From: Owenia fusiformis
Lineage: Eukaryota; Annelida; Polychaeta; Sabellida; Oweniidae
Length of the DNA stretch: 64,000 bases
Assembly (NCBI GenBank): GCA_903813345.2
Contig: CAIIXF020000002.1
Location: 10,994,150-11,058,149 of the forward strand
Reading direction: 5' to 3'
Both the position numbers and the translations under genes were made by a program. Of the stretch, positions 24,901 through 36,290 are shown piece after piece (within the stretch, counting starts at the first letter, position 1; the number at the start of each line of letters is the position of its first letter). The notes below the pieces were generated by a model. That model worked only from the letters and a program-made list of their open reading frames with translations, made no database searches and was not told the origin of the DNA.

Positions 24901-24998
24901 AAGTGTTTTAACATATCATATGTGTTAAACACACACAAACAGTAAGTTGGTTGCGTAATCAATAACACTAACACTAACCTTAATCAATATCAAATAAA
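21991..24998. other. Intergenic region upstream of the sulfotransferase gene
   Basis: No gene is supported. A CRE-like palindrome TGACGTCA (22768-22775) lies 24 bp from an inverted CCAAT motif (ATTGGTC near 22744). They could mark a promoter but stand 2.2 kb from the first coding exon. A GCCGAT-rich block lies at 23.4 kb. The DNA just before the sulfotransferase ATG has repeats of AACACT but no TATA box, so the transcription start cannot be placed and a 5' non-coding exon may be missing. Confidence 0.35.
23376..23506. repeat. GC-rich GCCGAT/CGGC minisatellite
   Basis: GTGCCGAT, CATCGGC and close variants recur about every 12-18 bp in both orientations, giving a strongly hairpin-prone and locally GC-rich segment in otherwise AT-rich DNA. 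It lies within two overlapping short open frames, but these reflect the repeat and not a protein. Confidence 0.55.
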
Positions 24999-27900
24999 AT
25001 GAATAACATAGAAGATGATACAAATGATGAGCAAACAGATAATCATCAGCAAGAAACAGATTTGACAACTGTGGATTTTAATGTACCGGCGCGGGTAATA
25101 TTGAAGCATGGTATAAAAGCAGCCTTATACAAGGGTGAATTTTATCCCAACATTTGGCCAAAAGTGTCAATTCCAAATGAGCCAGATGTTAACATAACAT
25201 GGAAAGATTGGTTTGAAAGCTTCAAGGACTTCAAGGCAAGAGAAGATGACGTCATTGTATCATCATATCCCAAATCAGGTAATAAAATGTAAGCCAACCT
25301 GAAAATACAAATGGTTGAAGATGCTTTGAAGGGAGATTCAGATTTCAGAAATGTAGCTTTTAAAACCGGAATTCAGCAAGTTAAGCACATAAAGACGATT
25401 CACTATTTTACATCTCATATAGTATAATGAAACCATACTTTGAAGAGATCTCCAAGACCAAGTGATAGCGATTTCCCGCTCTGGGCAGCCATTTTGAATT
25501 TTCTGAGGTATGAATCAGACAAGAACACAAATGTGTACAAAATGTCCCCACCAATGGGTGATCCCATGAAATGGTTATCCTGAAAATGAGTAGACAAGAC
25601 TTTACCAACACAATCTGAGGACGGAAAATCCAAAATGGCCACCTTAAAATTTACCCAGAATGCCAAAAATTTAGTCAGTTCTAGATTTTCAAACTAAGAA
25701 CCACCCCTGAAAATTTTTAATTGATCCGTCACACAGTTAACTAGAAAACATGTAAACAAGACTTTACAGACAAGATTTTAGGATGGAAAATCCAAAATGG
25801 CTGCCTTGACATTTACCCAGAATGTCAAAAAACTAATCTGTTCCTAGATTTTCATACTAAGAATCATCCCTGAAAATATGACATTGATCTACCAAATGGT
25901 TCACCTGAAAATCCAAAATGGCTGCCATGACATTTACACAGAATGCCAAAAAACTAATCAGATGTAGATTTTCACACTAAGAATCATCCCTGAAAATTTG
26001 AAATTGATCTACCAAACGGTTCACCTAAAAACGCGTAGACAAGACTTTACAGGCAAGATTTTAAGACGGAAAATCCAAAATGGCTGCCTTGACATTTATC
26101 CAGAATGCCAAAAAACTAATTAGATCTAGATTTTCATACTAAGAATCATCCCTAAAAATTTGAAATTGATCTACAGAACGGTTCACCTGGAAATGCATAG
26201 ACAAGACTTTACAGACAAGATTTTAGGACAGAAAATCCAAAATGGCTGCCTTGACATTTGCCCAGAATGCCAAAAAACTAATCAGTTCTACATTTTCATA
26301 CTAAGAATTATCTCTGAAAATTTGAAATTGATCTACCAAACGGTTCACCTGAAAACGCGTAGACAAGACTTTACAGACAAGATTTTAGGACGGAAAATTC
26401 AAAATGGCTGCCTTGACATTTACCCAGAATGCCAAAAAACAAATCAGATCTAGATTTTTATACTAAGAATCATCCCTGAAAATTTGAAATTGATCCACCA
26501 AACGGTTCACCTGAAAACACGTAGACAAGACTTCACAGACAAGACTTTAGGACGGAAAAATCCAAAATGGCGGACAATAAAAAAGTGATTATGTGTTTTT
26601 GCTGATTTCTTCTTACAAAATTATCACATATAACTACTGTTAACAATAACATAGGCTTTTACAACAAAGTACATCTGAAATTATTTATAAAGCTACTAAA
26701 TAGTTAAAGTATGAAAACTCAAAAACACCATTCAATATGATACAAAGTATTATCGTGCGCTAACTTTTCCTAAGACATTCAAAATGGCTGACATGACTGA
26801 GCTAACAGGTCCAAAACCTAATCAGATCTAGAATGAAGTGAGCTGAACAAGATGTTAAAGTTTTAAAAGCAACTGTGAAGCCGTTTTTCTTAAAGTTTGC
26901 AGACAAGGATTTTAGCATTTGACTTCAAAATGGCCGACAGGAAGTAGGTATCGACTTGAAACTTTTTCATCCACATCTGTATGCACTCATAAGTTATCCC
27001 TGAAAATTTGAAGGTGATATCTGTAGCGGTTTTGGAGAAAACTCCCGGACGTACGGACAGACGGACGGACAGACGGACGGACGGACGGACGTACGGACAG
27101 ACAGACGGACGCGCCTAGGCCGACAATATGGCCCCACACTATGTGGTGGGGACATAAAAAGCAAAACTATCATTGAGATCTACAGTAAAATTAAAATTTT
27201 ACAAGGTCAAAATCCGAAAAATGATTCAATATTTGCAATCTGCTCAAAATCATCTTTTAACTATAAGAAAGCTATACTTCATAAAATTAACGAAAATTCC
27301 CGTTTTAAACAAAAAATATTCCTTAAGTTTAAAAAAATCAGATTTTTGCTTAAAACTTATCACCACTCATCAGCATACATCGTTCCCCCAAAGTAGTGGT
27401 ATCGATATGGTGAACCTTTTGAACACGCGTTTCTCTTAAACCAGTTATCAAAACATTCTGAAGATTTTTACACATCGTCAATTTAATGGTCATCTTTTGG
27501 ATGGTAACATTATAATTTGAACTCTATATTGTTTTAGAAAACACATCAGACACTTCTTTTGTTCTTGGTATCATGTGTTCGGAAAAATTTCTTTTGTATA
27601 ACTATAATATTGGGAGGTCTAAGAAAATGTTGTATATGATATTGTATATGCTATTTTGTTCCAACAAGGTTCGGAAAGACATTTTATTTCATTCTCAAGA
27701 GTTGGTAGAAAGGAACAAAAAACAATTGCACTAAAAAACAAAACAAAAATGTTAACAAAAACAGTTATATAAAATATATATAAACAATTTTTGCATTAGT
27801 TTGTCGCCAATCAGTCAACATTACATAAAGGACCGTGTTTTTACAGAATGTTTTCAATAATTGGTTTAAGAGAAAAACATTGTTGAATTCAGTTCGCCAT

Positions 27901-30357
27901 ATCGATACCTATCCTTTGAAATTGTATTGTGACTTGTATTTGAGATATGCTCCGGACAGACAACCGGACTGACGGACGGACGGACAGAGGGCTTCACTAT
28001 ATCCCTACCGGACTTTGATCGTCGGGGTTATGAAAAACGGAAAACCTCTAACCTGATTTGATTGAGATGATTGAAGTAGGCATAGAAGATATTCTCGTGT
28101 GTCTGTATTTCCAGGGCACCATTGGATGAATGAGGTTGTCTATATGCTTCAACATGGCACAACAGATAGCGCCAATGAAGATAAGTTGCGCAACTTCGTG
28201 GAGTTTAGGACAATGGATGAACTTGAGAGCATGCCATCACCAAGGCTTTTGTTGACCCATCTGAAATATGATGATATGCCCAAAGTAAGAAAAGATAATA
28301 TACTTTAACAATTATACTATTACCCCTTCCCCGACATAGAAAACTTCGTTTAGTTCGATGCAAAATTTTAAGAATAAAAATTATTCAATATAACCTTAAT
28401 GTAATATTGTCGGTTTATTTGCATGCTTTCCACAATCAACTATTATATAAAACAATGATAGGAGGTAAACGTTTCATGTTAGATGATTGATTCCAGGACG
28501 TTTTCACTAAAGGGTGCAAGATGTTCTACATGTACAGAAATCCAAAGGATGTGGCAGTATCATACCTCTACCACATGGAGGCATTCAACTACGCATATTG
28601 TTTTAATGGTGGATGGACTGAATACTTTGACATGATGCTGAACGGACCGCGTGAGTCAAGTCCTTCTATGACTTGATATGACTAATATTCCCTTTTCTCT
28701 TTCTGTAATCTGTATGTTCCGACTTCTCAATTTCCTTGCAGTATGTTTAATTATTATTCGTTGAACTATAGATGAATATGGTCGATGGATTGATTCTGTT
28801 CCTGACTGGCTAGAGAAGATATCAGGGAACCCAAACATTTTGGTCATTAGCTATGAGGATTTGAAAAAGGTAGTTTAAAATGCACCTTCTACTCGTCAGA
28901 CCATTATCCAACTTTGCTAAGGAAGAAAGGCGTCCGTTTTTAAAGAATTTCAAGGGGGCAATTTTGTCTATTATTTTGTCTCCTAGGCTATATGCTAAAT
29001 GTTACCAGTTCTTCCCATCACCAGGGTTCCGTCTTTTCAGCATATCATTTTAGTGTCGTGATATGTCGTCTTGTGATTTTACTTGAATAGGAATTCATCG
29101 ACACAGCCAAGAAATTATCCGCACACATTGGCAAGACTTACAACGAGGAGTTCTATGAGAAACTAGCAGAGACGTGCAGTATTGACACAATGAAGAAAAA
29201 TGATAAGCTAGATTTCGCAAAATTGATAACGGGAAAACCAGCCATACGAAAAGGCATGTTTAACATAAACACAACTTGGATATCAAAAAGGATATTCAGC
29301 CGTAAAGGGTTTGTAGAAAAAACCGGATACCGGGTAGTAAATCCTCCAAGCTGGGTTCAAACTTGGTATCCGGTCGAAACAGTCGAAAAAAAACGAAAAA
29401 TACGAATATATAACGTAATTAGATCATTCGAAAACGTGTAAGATTTGTTTTGAATTTAAAAAAATGTATGTACCTGTAACTTCCTTCAAAATTGAGCTAG
29501 AAGCTTTAAATAAAAAACATTTTAAGGCCCTTTTCTTCCTTTATCAACATGGTCATATTTTCATTGGTTATGGGGGGGGACCCCTCCTGGTTACGCCTAT
29601 GACATTGTAAGACGATTTGGAAAGCATGACAAATCAATCTTACTCTATTTTCAATAGTTCGTATGTTGGTACGTGAATTGTTTTGATTATGATTTAAATC
29701 TGTATAATCGTTACTTTAGCAGAGAGGTGACGTGTGCTAATTTACATGATGCAACGTATAAGATATTGATTATTTATCATAATTTAAGTTTTCCCAATTT
29801 TCGACAAAACGTCCACTGAAGTGTAAATTGTTACGTCTTACAATGTCATAGTTGTAGCCAGGAGGGCCTGCGATGGTGCGATCGCCCCCCCCCCTTACCA
29901 ATAAAAATATGTTCATGATGATAGAGGAAGAAAAGAGCCTTAAAATGCTTTTTATTTGAAGCTTCTATCTCAATTTTGAAGGGAGTTACATACATTTTTT
30001 GTAAATTCAAAACAAATCTTAAACGTTTTCTAATGATCTAATTGTGTTACATATTCGTATTTTTCGTTTTTGGGGTACCCGTTTTTTTCGACCGGGTACC
30101 AATTTTGAACCCAGCATGGAGGATTTACTACCCGGTACCCGTTTTTTCTACAAACCCCAGGTGTAAAGAATCGCATAATAATTATCAAATAGAAATAAAT
30201 AATTTAAGAATGTTTTAATATTTAGCTAAGTGTATGTATTATTTCAGGCCAAGTTGGAGACTGGAAGAATTACTTCACAGTGGCTCAGAATGAACAATTT
30301 AACACCATCTACGACCCAATTATTGACAAACTGAAGTGTAGAGTCCAATTTGAGTAA
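24999..30357 (+). CDS. Cytosolic sulfotransferase (SULT family), six exons
   Basis: Transfers sulfate from PAPS to hydroxyl or amine groups of small molecules. Exons: 24999-25278, 28115-28284, 28497-28650, 28772-28869, 29091-29307 and 30248-30357, together 342 codons plus stop, slightly long for the family (~290-310) because of an acidic N-terminal extension of ~35 residues. Seen: PAPS 5'-phosphosulfate loop YPKSGHHW (residues 90-97, split by intron 1), catalytic His in LLLTHLKYD (H142), 3'-phosphate motif YRNPKDVAVSY (163-173) with its Arg and Ser, and the C-terminal RKGQVGDWKN (305-314), split by intron 5. There is no signal peptide. All phases fit. Oddity: intron 5 begins with a mobile element that has removed the donor GT, so this copy may yield only truncated protein. 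The acceptor substrate cannot be read from the sequence. The HHW in place of the usual TTW/THW is a variation in the loop. Confidence 0.85.
25430..27158 (+). mobile_element. Pearl-like element: ~160-bp tandem repeats plus ACGG microsatellite
   Basis: Within sulfotransferase intron 1, about seven copies of a ~160-bp unit run from ~25440 to 26575. Shared words are AAAATCCAAAATGGCTGCC, TGACATTTACCCAGAATGCC, ATCATCCCTGAAAATTTG and GTAGACAAGACTTTACAG. After a unique-looking stretch comes a (GGAC/AGAC)n microsatellite (27049-27112), then a short hairpin-forming tail around CCCCACACTATGTGGTGGGG and ACATAAAAAG. A ~160-bp tandem core followed by an ACGG-type tetranucleotide repeat is the known layout of bivalve pearl (Helentron-related) elements. 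The homology itself was not tested. Confidence 0.65.
27390..27922. mobile_element. Inverted-repeat element in sulfotransferase intron 1
   Basis: GGTATCGATATGGTGAAC at ~27400 and GTTCGCCATATCGATACC at ~27892 start ~75-bp inverted arms that also share TTTCTCTTAAACCA and AAAACATTCTG. The ~370 bp between them are AT-rich and non-coding. It lies just upstream of a second ACGG-type microsatellite, so the two may be parts of one element. Confidence 0.6.
27945..28045. repeat. Second ACGG microsatellite with hairpin tail
   Basis: GACTGACGGACGGACGGACAG is followed by CCCTACCGGACTTTGATCGT and CGGGGTTATGAAAAA. This repeats the plan of the pearl-like 3' end ~900 bp upstream (tetranucleotide run, short palindrome, G-rich word, A-rich end) with different sequence. 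That suggests a related but distinct element. Confidence 0.5.
29308..30158. mobile_element. 851-bp element with ~300-bp inverted repeats at a splice donor
   Basis: The left arm (29308-~29613) and the right arm (~29847-30158) are reverse complements at roughly 85-90 percent by eye. Both start GGTTTGTAGAAAAAAC and share ACCGGGTAGTAAATCCTCC, TTAGATCATT, TTTGTTTTGAATTT, GTATGTA and the inner CTGGTTACGCCTATGACATT. No transposase frame exists. It sits directly between the last base of sulfotransferase exon 5 (CGTAAAG) and AG-GTGTAAAG, which looks like the original donor. Removing it would leave a normal ~88-nt intron. A short AG may be duplicated. Confidence 0.8.
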
Positions 30358-30806
30358 AAAGGATGCTGAAAATTAAAATCTTATAATCGGATATTGATGA
30401 ACTTCTCTCTTTGGTAATTGGAAGTTGTGCATGATTATGTTTTGGCAAATTCTACAAATAATAACAAAGAAATTAAAATTGAGGAACGCAATATTAACTA
30501 TTATATGCGTTCCGAAAGACACCACTTGTTTGGAAACACATGGATGGATCATCTAATCAAGATATTTTAGGAATGGTAGTCATGAAGATGTGAGGACAGT
30601 TCTCATTTAGTACATTTACCATTTATGGCAAATTGGACAACTTTTTCAGCAGCCAATTTCGAAAATGTCCAGTGGTCATTGATCATGAAAAGTAGGACAA
30701 CGTTAGAAAAATTGGCCTACAAGGAATGGTGATATTGTATTTGCAATGTGGGGACATTAAATTACGGCATTTTGACTATACTATTACAATAATTAAGATG
30801 TTTTAA

Positions 30807-30812
30807 AATAAA
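30807..30812 (+). terminator. Poly(A) signal of the sulfotransferase gene
   Basis: AATAAA lies 450 bases after the stop codon and is followed ~15-20 bases later by a T/GT-rich stretch (GTTATATTGTGTGTTTT), the usual arrangement of an animal cleavage site. No canonical AATAAA occurs between the stop codon and this site. Confidence 0.5.
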
Positions 30813-30939
30813 ACGAGTTATATTGTGTGTTTTAATTTGGAATTCGTGGTTCTAAATGCCAAAGTCTCTCATAGGTATTCAGCTCTGATGTTTAAACATA
30901 AAAAGCCACACAAACATCGAGCCATCGTTTTATCATCAC

Positions 30940-31460
30940 TAATTTCACAATTAGAACTATTCTTTAAAACAGAGTTCTGTTTTGACCTCCAGTCAATTCA
31001 AATAATTTCTCATATCATTTACAGGACAAGGATCACAATGTACATGGTCAGCATTTTTGAAAATGTGATATCATTCGTAGAAAAGAAACAAATGAAAAAA
31101 CTGAATTGAAAGGCGATCTATTTTTCTTTTTATGACCGCCATTTTTGTTTCAAACAATTTTCTTAAATTTCGAAGATTGTAGAGCCATATATTGGGTACA
31201 TTTTCTTAAAAATTCACAAGATACTGTTCAGTTACCTTACCCGAGGGCTACTTTTAGCTATTATTTAGTCACAAAAAAAAGTGATTTCTTCATGTTTAGG
31301 GTCATTCTGACCATGGCCATTGTAATCCTGGTCATGTAAATGATATGTGGAACTATTTAAATTGACTGGAGGTCAAAACAGAACTCTGTTATCTTTGCTA
31401 AAAATGTCAAAAAATGACACATTTTTGTCACTTCCTGTTTTGTAATTTCCTGTAAGTACC
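30940..31460. repeat. Dispersed repeat family R, head-to-head pair
   Basis: A ~340-bp unit at ~31115-31460 (+) has the words GACCGCCATTTTTGTTTC, CATATATTGGGTACATTTTC, AGGGTCATTCTGACCATGG and AACAGAACTCTG. A second, partial copy in the opposite sense lies at ~30945-31060, so the two form an inverted pair around ~230 bp. Further copies lie at 33.55-33.7 kb (minus) and 52.26-52.64 kb (plus). No coding frame is shared, and the family is not one I recognise. Confidence 0.7.
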
Positions 31461-33005
31461 GCTGCACCTTAACTTTGTATTTTTCCAAAATATCACTAAA
31501 TATGAAAAGGTTGCAAATAAAGTTGATCCTTGTGTGAGCCCTATAATTATTTACTTTGCCAAAAATGAATATAATGGTAATTAAAATATTTTAAAAACAT
31601 TCAATAGGTAAAATAGGAATATTATCATTAACAACAACGACTTTTGAATTAAGATGGCATTTTCAGGTCAGAAATATATAATTCTTCACTGTTTTTTTTA
31701 TAAAAATGGCCACACGCAAATGGACTATCATACTTCTCAATATCAAATTTGCCTCCTATATTGTGATGTGTCGCAAAAAGGTCGCGCACGCATTGTTACA
31801 CATTTTCGCTTTTTAACACCACAGAATGTGACGTTTTTTGAGAAAAATGTACACATATGGAAATCCTTTCGTCCTCCACATTTGCCTCAATATCTCAAAA
31901 TATTTAAGGCGAATAACTCTGATATCGTATATGTATTAAAAAATGGGATGGGTGCATTATTAAACACGAATCAATTGATATTTTAGGTGAAATAAATATA
32001 CGTGTTGCTGTGCTTGAAAATAGGCGAATGGCGTAAATTAGCCCTATTTTAATGAATTTTGAAAACCTTTCGTCCTCCACTTTTCCACATACAACAGAAA
32101 ACACATACTTTTGCGAACAAAATCAACTATTTATTAATAAACTAGAGTTTAAGAGCAAAATAATCATGTATGATATATTAAAAAATGATTTTATAAAACT
32201 TCCATCTACCTTTATCAAGACGAAAAATAAGTATAATAGTCAAATATTGTTTGAGTTATGAGCGTTTAAAGACGAAAAATAATTCAAAATGTAACGTGTC
32301 AATAGGGGATATTTGCCAGATGTTTTGGTAAAAAACTATTTTTTTTAAAAAGAACGCGCAAGAATCGTGAACGGAGTGTAGTTGATCTAAAAACTTCATC
32401 GAAACAGCTTTAAAATGATATATAACTAGAATTAGAATATTATCTTATAATCCGGGGAATCAAAGTTACATTCACGCGATACCCTTAAAAAGCCAATGTG
32501 CCACCTTTATTAAAAATGTTTTTTTTATCAAACTCATATTTTTGATGGTTGCACCTTGTGGCAAGCCGTTGAGCCTTTTCGTGTCTCCTTTTTGAATGCA
32601 GACAAGTAAAAATGAATAGTTGATGGATCAATCTATAATGATAATGGGTCACTTCATAGTAAGCTACCCAATACATAGGTTTTTGTGATTTTCTGGAGTT
32701 TTGGCACACATTAAATAAGGATTATGTCAATCATGTGTTTGTCGAAATCACTTGTTTTCAGCATGGGCGATAACCCTGTGACTAGATGACCTTCAAGTAT
32801 ACTTTCCCGAGTTAAAAAATGCCCAACCACAAGGAGCCGAATTTCCGACGTGTGAGCCAGTATCAGGCCTCCTAGACTTCCAACAACGCGAAAATCAGTT
32901 CTGATACCGCGAACTACGTTCCTTGCACTCGAACCACGAATCTCATATCGCGAACGTGAAATCTTATGTCGCGCACCACCATTTCCTTGTTTCAGAACAT
33001 ATTTC
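31461..33005. other. Non-coding stretch, unexplained short frames
   Basis: A 110-residue frame at 31654-31986 and another at 32052-32261 show no family motif. The phrase CCTTTCGTCCTCCAC occurs in both (31867 and 32068), which suggests a local duplication and not a gene. Near 32880-33040 CGCGAAC recurs several times upstream of the Cys-rich frame. Confidence 0.35.
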
Positions 33006-33092
33006 TTGTACCTCGCACACAGATCCGTTACCGCGAACAATTTGTACATAATACATCCGGGTGTTTGGGATTCCAAGTTACATGTATATACC

Positions 33093-33470
33093 AAAATGCA
33101 ACGGAGTGAAACAAGGAAACGAAATTCAGTTTCTCCTCCGCTTTTGCCGGACTTTCGTTCCTTTGAAAAGCATGCAATATTAACATCCACGCCCCGAGTT
33201 GGCAGGGCTTTAAATGATGTGTCAAAGGACAGCACTGCGTCCCACAGTCATTCATTTTTGCGATCAGAGAGTATCTGCGCACGGTGTGGTGTAATAGGAG
33301 ATGTCATTTGTAAAAACCACAACGAAAGTGTAGAGGTGTGTGATAGCTGTGGTTGGACCAGAAACTGTCTTGACACTAGTATATCACACGCTTGCAACGA
33401 TGATCATGTTCCCAACATCCATTTTTGTGACTCATGTGGATGGCTGAGAGACTCAGCTGATTTCAGGTAG
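33093..33470 (+). CDS. Hypothetical cysteine-rich protein or first exon
   Basis: I do not recognise this protein. From the Met at 33093 it encodes ~125 residues. A basic/Ser/Pro-rich N-terminal half is followed by two or three related Cys units: ICARCGVIGDVIC, VEVCDSCGWTRNC and IHFCDSCGWLRDS. The repeated C-D-S-C-G-W and the regular His/Cys content (KNHNES, SHACNDDH) suggest zinc binding. The frame stops at 33470, but the last codons read TTC AG-GTAG, so a splice donor at 33467 could continue the protein in a downstream exon. The segment is richer in G and C than its surroundings. A longer in-frame Met exists at 33006. No neighbour gives a functional hint. Confidence 0.4.
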   Translation, partial: KMQRSETRKRNSVSPPLLPDFRSFEKHAILTSTPRVGRALNDVSKDSTASHSHSFLRSESICARCGVIGDVICKNHNESVEVCDSCGWTRNCLDTSISHACNDDHVPNIHFCDSCGWLRDSADFR

Positions 33471-33534
33471 ATCTACCGTCTTTGTATAGTTTAAATCTTT
33501 TTTCTTACACTGGTTTAGGTGCCATGGTAGTTAA

Positions 33535-33710
33535 CAGGAAATGACAAAACAGGAAGTAACAAACCATGCTGGATTTCAAACGTTTTTTGAACCAAGATAT
33601 CAGAGTTCTGCTTTGATCTCCAGTCAGTTTAACTAGTTCCACATACCTTTTACATGACCATGATCACAATGACCATGGCCAGATTGACCCTAGACATGAT
33701 GAAATAGATG
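33535..33710 (-). repeat. Copy of dispersed repeat family R
   Basis: On the minus strand it repeats the family words GGGTCAATCTGGCCATGG, ATGATCATGGTCATGTAAA and AGCAGAACTCTGATATC, followed by a CATTTCCTGTT-like end. It covers only the second half of the family unit. Confidence 0.65.
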
Positions 33711-33891
33711 TCAATTAGACATTAGACCATAAACAGATCGGATAATTATTGTGAATTACGATTTAGATGCAGTTCTTTGACCTACCTGTCCGTGATTTCT
33801 ACTCGAAGGGGCGGTATTTCTACTCGAAGGCGCGGTAACCTCTACGGAAAACGGCGGTATGAACGGGAAGGGGCGAATTTGATCCCTACCT

Positions 33892-34520
33892 GTGAATTAG
33901 TTTCTTAATAGCCCTTAGTGATTCCCTAGTATGCTCGGGTTGTGCTTAAATAGCCCCAATTAGTTTCTTAATAGCCCTTAGTGATTCCCTAATGTGGCCG
34001 GGTTGTGCGTAAATAGCCCCAATTAGTTTCTTAATAGCCCTTAGTGATTCCCTAGTATGCTCAGGTTGTGTTTAAATAGCCCCAATTAGTTTCTTAACAG
34101 CCCTTAGTGATTCCCTAATGTGGCCGGGTAACCGGGTTGTGCGTAAATAGCCCCAATTAGTTTCTTAATAGCCCTTAGTGATTCCCTAGTATGCTCAGGT
34201 TGTGCCTAAATAGCCCCAATCGGTTTCTTAACAGCCCTTAGTGATCCCCTAATGTGGCTGAGTTGTGCGTTAATAGCCCCAATTAGTTTCTTAATAGCCC
34301 TTAGTGATTCCCTAGTATGCTCGGGTTGTGCTTAAATAGCCCCAATTAGTTTTTTAATAGCCCTTAGTGATTCCCTAGTTTGCTCGGGTGTGCTTAAATA
34401 GCCCCAATTAGTTTCTTAATAGCCCTTATTGATTCCCTTATATGCTCCGATTCTGCTTAAATAGCCTTAATTAGTTTCTATATAGCCCTTAGTGATTCCC
34501 TTATAGTCTTGTGGTGCTTT
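33892..34520. repeat. 63-bp tandem array, ten copies, two alternating variants
   Basis: The unit contains AATTAGTTTCTTAATAGCCC, TTAGTGATTCCCT and AATAGCCCC. Unit starts are spaced 61-64 bp, with one 72-bp step where GGGTAACC was inserted. In the first part the variants TATGCTCGGGTTGTGCTTAA and GTGGCCGGGTTGTGCGTAAA alternate, giving a 126-bp higher-order unit. The array decays towards its right end. Confidence 0.85.
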
Positions 34521-36290
34521 AGTAAGTGTCCCAAATTAATCTATTTAAATAATAAAAAAAGCATTTGACCTCACATGAACAATGTATGACAGGCTGAGTT
34601 GAATTGTATGATGAATTTGGCTAAGATAAAGCTTTAAAAGTTTGTTTTTTTGAAAAAGAAATACCAATGCAAAGATTGGACAAAGGACACACTAGTTTAA
34701 GAATAAATATCAAATGTTATTTACGAGCCATTTTTTTGAAAAAACATGTGCGGATGATTGCTATGCATTGGTGTGAATGATCTCTTATTAAAATATACTC
34801 TTGACCCCTGAAAGTTCAAAAGACACTTTTTAAAATTTAAAAAAGAGGTTTCACATATCACACTTTGATAACATTGGGTAAGACCACAATATAAGCCAAA
34901 GAAGTTTAAAGTTAATATGGGGCCTTTAAAAATGTCAATGTTAGCATTGTGTTTCAACAATGAAAATTATTTTGACAGTCAAATCTTAAATGAAACAAAA
35001 GGTTTAGAAGATAATGTTAATCCCAACTTTAAATTAGGTTGCGTTTTAGGGGTTAATCAACAATATTTCCTCGAGTTATAATTTTCACCAATAAATACTT
35101 CTTTAAATACACAAATTAATCTAACTCTGGTCAATTTAAGCTACTAGATAGTATTTGTGATGATCTTATGTGTTAGAAATAAATATTAAACATTATTTTA
35201 AATATGAGGTGAAATTGTAGAGGGCGTCACCTTTAGGCCCAATTTCTCATTTCAAATTCTTTTTCTAGGGCCAGGACCAACTTAGAGTGACCTAGGTCAC
35301 ATAATATTTCTCTAATTTTGGCCTTGCTGCTGACCTATTACATAGTCTGTAAGTCTTGATAAATCTTGCATCTGGCAAAACTATGCTATGTCATGAAATG
35401 CAATTTTAGTTTTGGTGCAACATGTATCGTATTTAATTTTGATTTCAACAGTAAATAAATGTACCTAGATCTAACATAATGCATCACTTCATAGTAAAAA
35501 ATATATATCTGGTGTCCCAGAAAAGTATTTTCTGGGCAACTGATAAACCAAATTCACTAAAAATTTGCACAAAAGATCAAACAAATATATATTCTGTGAT
35601 CAGTCAAAATAGCTTGTCTGTGTGTCATGACTAATTAATTTGTTTCATTCTTCCAAAATATCCAAAATCCATTTATTCTCAAAATTCATTGGAGATGATA
35701 TTGTTAGAATAAATACGGAAAAGTATTTTTGCTTGGAAATGGGTTAATAAGTAACGTTTACACTGATATTGGATATTTTGACATACTGTGTTTAATTTAC
35801 AAATACACACATAATATATGAGCAATTTCTTACTTATTCATAGTGCTAGCAGAAGAAGAATTTGGTTCATCTATTCCTGAGAAATTACACGTCAAATTAT
35901 TTCCCGTTTTTTGGGTGCAAACGATATAAAGTTCTCAGTGCGTTGCTCCGGTATGGGATCTTTTGACATTCTACGTTGAATTAATTAGTACTCACATTTA
36001 CTTGATCTTTTTCATAGTGTTATACGTTGTTAATGATACTCTTGGGCTACTTTGTACAAATTTTCAGTGAATGTGGTTGCCGAGAAAATACTTGTCAAAG
36101 AGTGTCTCATTTTTGGGACACCCGATATATATAACACCATGCTGTATAATTATTTCATTGTAAATATGTAAACTTAAGGTCAAAATTAATCATAATGAAT
36201 AGTTTGCATATTTTTTCTAGAAATACCACAAATTATTTTTGCTTTCATATGGTACCAATGTCATTATGATCTCATAATGATTAATATAAA
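34521..36290. other. AT-rich stretch, nothing supported
   Basis: No gene. The phrase GGTGTCCCAGAAAAGTATTT near 35510 is echoed near 36115 in diverged inverted form (GGGACACCCGATAT), as if a ~600-bp decayed inverted-repeat element lay between them. The evidence is weak. Confidence 0.3.

Noticed and set aside
31654-31986. 110-codon plus-strand frame
   Set aside because: No motif or homologous feature; a phrase in it is repeated in the following non-coding DNA, so it is likely repeat sequence.
32711-33235. 174-codon frame on the minus strand
   Set aside because: It is the shadow of the Cys-rich plus-strand frame and CGCGAAC-rich flank; no domain or periodicity supports it.
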